Origin: Ephemerocybe angulata
Taxonomy: Eukaryota; Basidiomycota; Agaricomycetes; Agaricales; Psathyrellaceae
Direction of reading: 5' to 3'
Length of the DNA stretch: 64,000 nt
NCBI GenBank assembly: GCA_013368325.1
Contig: JAACJK010000224.1
Span: 186,001 to 250,000, forward strand
Below, in pieces: positions 61,794 to 64,000 of this stretch (position 1 is the stretch's first letter; the number at the start of each line of letters is the position of its first letter). The notes under the pieces were generated by a model. That model was given only the letters and a program-made list of their open reading frames with translations. It was not told where the DNA came from and did no database searches. A program made the translations under genes and the position numbers.

Positions 61794-63434
61794 CTACTGA
61801 TACAAGCTGGCGTCGCAATCGACAAACCTCAGGGAACACGGCCGCGAAATCTGACGGAGCACGTTAACGTCAGTCACTGCTTCGGTGTGCGTGCCCCTCC
61901 GGCGCTGTGGCTGAGAGACTGTGATGGTGCGGAGAAAGCGCGGGTTCATAGCGCATCGACGTTGTAGCATCCGAGAGAAGGCACCGCCCGATTGGTTCAG
62001 AGCGTGGTTGTCCACCGCGATATTGATGAGGGTGGGGACCAGGAAAGGCTTGTGGGAGGGTACCATTGCCTCTATGACCCTCTGCGACAGAGGGGACTTC
62101 CTACGCGGATGGCCATGGATGTACAGGGACGACAGGGAATTCATCATCGTGATGTGGCTCAACATTCCAGCGAGCTCCTCGTCGGTTATGTCTACGACGT
62201 GAAGCATAAGCACATGCAGGCGGCATTTCGACTGGGTGAGGAAGCCGATAAAGTCACTCTGGCCCCACACGTGAATGTTCCTGAGTTGAAGCTCGCGAAG
62301 GGCGGGTGTGCAGAGGTGAGCCAAAAGGGTCCCGATCATGGGCTCCACCCTTTGTAGATTTGCCCCCCAGTACGAGGCGTTGATTCCGGCCACTAACTTC
62401 CGTAGACAAGGAAGGACAACCCCATGTCGGCCTGGGTGAGTCGGTTGCTGCGACGGGTCAACAAGGTAGTCGTGGTCGTGGGCCCACAGCAGATTCCCAA
62501 GCTTCAGTTCCTCCAAATGAGGCGTCGTGGCGAGGATAGCCAGAGCTTCGTTAACGAAGATAGAGGGCTGCAGGTCCAGCTTGGTCAGTCTGTCCCCAGG
62601 AATGCCGGCGGGAAAGAACTCCTTGAACTTTCCAGTGAAAGGGACCTCGCAAGTCTTGCGATCTTCCCAAGCAATGCTCGTGAGCTTTCGAGCGTGCTTG
62701 AAGAGTTGATTAATGACCCCGGGAGCAATGTTTACGCCGAGGTATCCATGAAGAGTAAGGGTTTTCAACCTTCTGGGTTTTGAGGGAAGGGAGCTTTGGC
62801 AGAGATTCACCCACGGAATCGCCAAGACGGCGTGCTCCCACCGATCCATCGAAAGTGCCAACGCTGCAAATACTCGGTGAACCCCTGAGTCAAAACTCGG
62901 TTTTGACCCACTGCATCCAAAGGATACGGTTAGCGGGCGTTCGTTGGAGAGTTTCAAAATCCGGTTCACAGCACGAACACTGAGGGTCCTTTTATCGACC
63001 GACTGGACGATGCAGACGGTGGTCCAGAGCTGCGGGACGGAGTGGGCAATCCCTCGAAGACCTCCGGAGATTTGCCCGATGCGCAAAGGCGTAGTGGCGA
63101 GTGAAAGTGGGGTCCTTTCTTGCTCAGAGAGATGGGGGATGGAGTGTGCAAAGATTTCTAGCCAGATCTCAACGGGAAGATAGCGGATGATGTTGCGCCT
63201 TCTCGGATCCTTTGGGGTTACGATTCCTCGAGTTCGAGGGTCGAAGGACGGGGGAGGAGTGGCCGTCGGTACGCAGGGTATATTGCTGGGGATCGAGGGT
63301 AGGGTATGTGGGTGGTATTGTTTGGGCCAGTAACTGCTGGAAAGGGTGTTCATGGGGTTCGAGAGTTGAAAGAGTTCATGGGCGAGGTCCCCGCGTTGCG
63401 GAGGAATGTAGTTATCCGGATATTGCCAGGCCAT
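61794..63434 (-). CDS. F-box protein with LRR-like C-terminus (546 aa), intronless
   Basis: Probable SCF adaptor. The open frame reaches 63539, but that codon is GTG. The first ATG is 63434 (MAWQYPDNYIPPQRGD), used here as the start. A Pro-rich N-terminus precedes the F-box (RYLPVEIWLEIFAHSIPH). An APQLWTTV-like segment follows (AHSVPQLWTTVCIVQS), and then Leu-rich repeats (FVNEALAILATTPHLEELKL, CTPALRELQLRNIHVW). Ends FVDCDASLYQ. No introns within the coding frame; an intron upstream in the leader is possible. Confidence 0.83.
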   Translation of the reverse strand: MAWQYPDNYIPPQRGDLAHELFQLSNPMNTLSSSYWPKQYHPHTLPSIPSNIPCVPTATPPPSFDPRTRGIVTPKDPRRRNIIRYLPVEIWLEIFAHSIPHLSEQERTPLSLATTPLRIGQISGGLRGIAHSVPQLWTTVCIVQSVDKRTLSVRAVNRILKLSNERPLTVSFGCSGSKPSFDSGVHRVFAALALSMDRWEHAVLAIPWVNLCQSSLPSKPRRLKTLTLHGYLGVNIAPGVINQLFKHARKLTSIAWEDRKTCEVPFTGKFKEFFPAGIPGDRLTKLDLQPSIFVNEALAILATTPHLEELKLGNLLWAHDHDYLVDPSQQPTHPGRHGVVLPCLRKLVAGINASYWGANLQRVEPMIGTLLAHLCTPALRELQLRNIHVWGQSDFIGFLTQSKCRLHVLMLHVVDITDEELAGMLSHITMMNSLSSLYIHGHPRRKSPLSQRVIEAMVPSHKPFLVPTLINIAVDNHALNQSGGAFSRMLQRRCAMNPRFLRTITVSQPQRRRGTHTEAVTDVNVLRQISRPCSLRFVDCDASLYQ

Positions 63435-64000
63435 TGAGAATAAGGAGGTATATCTAAAAGAAAGAAATAGAACGAGTCGAGATGCTGAGATAACCAGTTC
63501 AGTCAATTTGTGAGACGTGGCAAGATCGCGAGAGGACACTCACTTGCTGGAGAGTCTTAAGAGAATGTTTGAGAATGAGTAGATAGCCTGAGCTGTCGCG
63601 CCTTTATACAGAGCCGTGGCCCAGGGGAGAGACCAACATCGTGTTCTGCCCAAGCCACACTATTGTTGAAACCTCAAGGTGCTGGTTCCATGGCTACAAC
63701 GCTGTTATAGGGGACGAAGAGAGTATTGAGGCGCTTCCGGCGGCTCATCCTACATTCCAAGTAACGGTTGCCTGGCTGATGCAGCGCATTTGAACAAGCT
63801 ACCTGGTGTTCTAGGAAACGCGATATCGTTGTGACAGAAGTGCGACTGCGAGGAAGGGTGTGTTCCCAGATTTATCCGCGACCGCCCAACACACGTCTCG
63901 GCTGCGGACATCTTGAAGAAGACAATAAGAGGTTCAACAGCTCTGTAACCACCTTTATTGTCTATCATAGTCGACTTCGCTTGAGTGCTTGACGATGCGT
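63435..64000. other. intergenic, promoter side of the last F-box gene to window end
   Basis: 566 bp. A 72-codon ORF on the minus strand (63968-63750) shows no domain and is probably chance. Confidence 0.5.

Noticed and set aside
63435..63539. N-terminal extension of the last F-box gene
   Set aside because: It begins at GTG, which is not expected as a start in a fungal nuclear gene.

Overview
The window looks like nuclear DNA of an agaricomycete (mushroom-forming) basidiomycete. Protein-coding genes are interrupted by many short introns of about 50-60 bp with GT..AG borders and CTGAC/CTAAC-like branch sites. Typical fungal genes are present (1,3-beta-glucan synthase, velvet factor, GT90 and GT32-like glycosyltransferases, cytochrome P450), along with six F-box genes, the kind of expansion seen in Agaricomycetes. 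No rRNA, convincing tRNA or CRISPR array was seen. All calls come from reading translated exons. Introns were inferred by eye, so gene spans include introns.

Layout. 1-4487 (-): FKS1-type glucan synthase, cut at its C-terminal end by the window edge, behind a 3.4-kb upstream region. 7859-9507 (-): VelB-like velvet regulator. 11068-12190 (-): mitochondrial Mn superoxide dismutase. 12529-14580 (-): F-box-like/LRR gene. 17657-22802 (-): very large, mostly disordered protein of unknown function. 23128-25097 (-): F-box gene. 26037-28560 (-): Golgi-type glycosyltransferase with a DxD motif. 28726-30487 (-): cytosolic seryl-tRNA synthetase. 30951-31913 (-): short-chain dehydrogenase. 32104-35081 and 35325-38287 (-): a tandem pair of paralogous F-box/zinc-binding genes that also share a promoter block. 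39494-41524 (+): complete cytochrome P450.

41742-53490 is the most striking part: two head-to-tail, almost identical 5.86-kb DNA transposons. They have 11-bp terminal inverted repeats, are bounded on the outside by an 8-bp target duplication, and are separated by 6 bp. Each carries an intact eight-exon gene for a 1645-residue protein. I read it as a DDE transposase with three AT-hooks, a DEDDy-type 3'-5' exonuclease inserted between the second D and the E, and a C-terminal cysteine cluster. The array ends 82 bp before the start codon of the next gene, a PPIL1-type cyclophilin (53565-54326, +), so it has split that gene from its original promoter.

53565-64000: cyclophilin; a divergent pair QCR8 (complex III, -) and OST4 (oligosaccharyltransferase, +) sharing a 251-bp promoter; an F-box gene; a GT90/CAP10 glycosyltransferase; and a final F-box gene.

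The host genes do not form an obvious pathway cluster. They are mostly housekeeping functions (cell wall, translation, respiration, glycosylation, splicing-type cyclophilin) mixed with fast-evolving F-box genes. Three large gene-poor stretches (4488-7858, 9508-11067, 14581-17656) hold nothing I can name with confidence.
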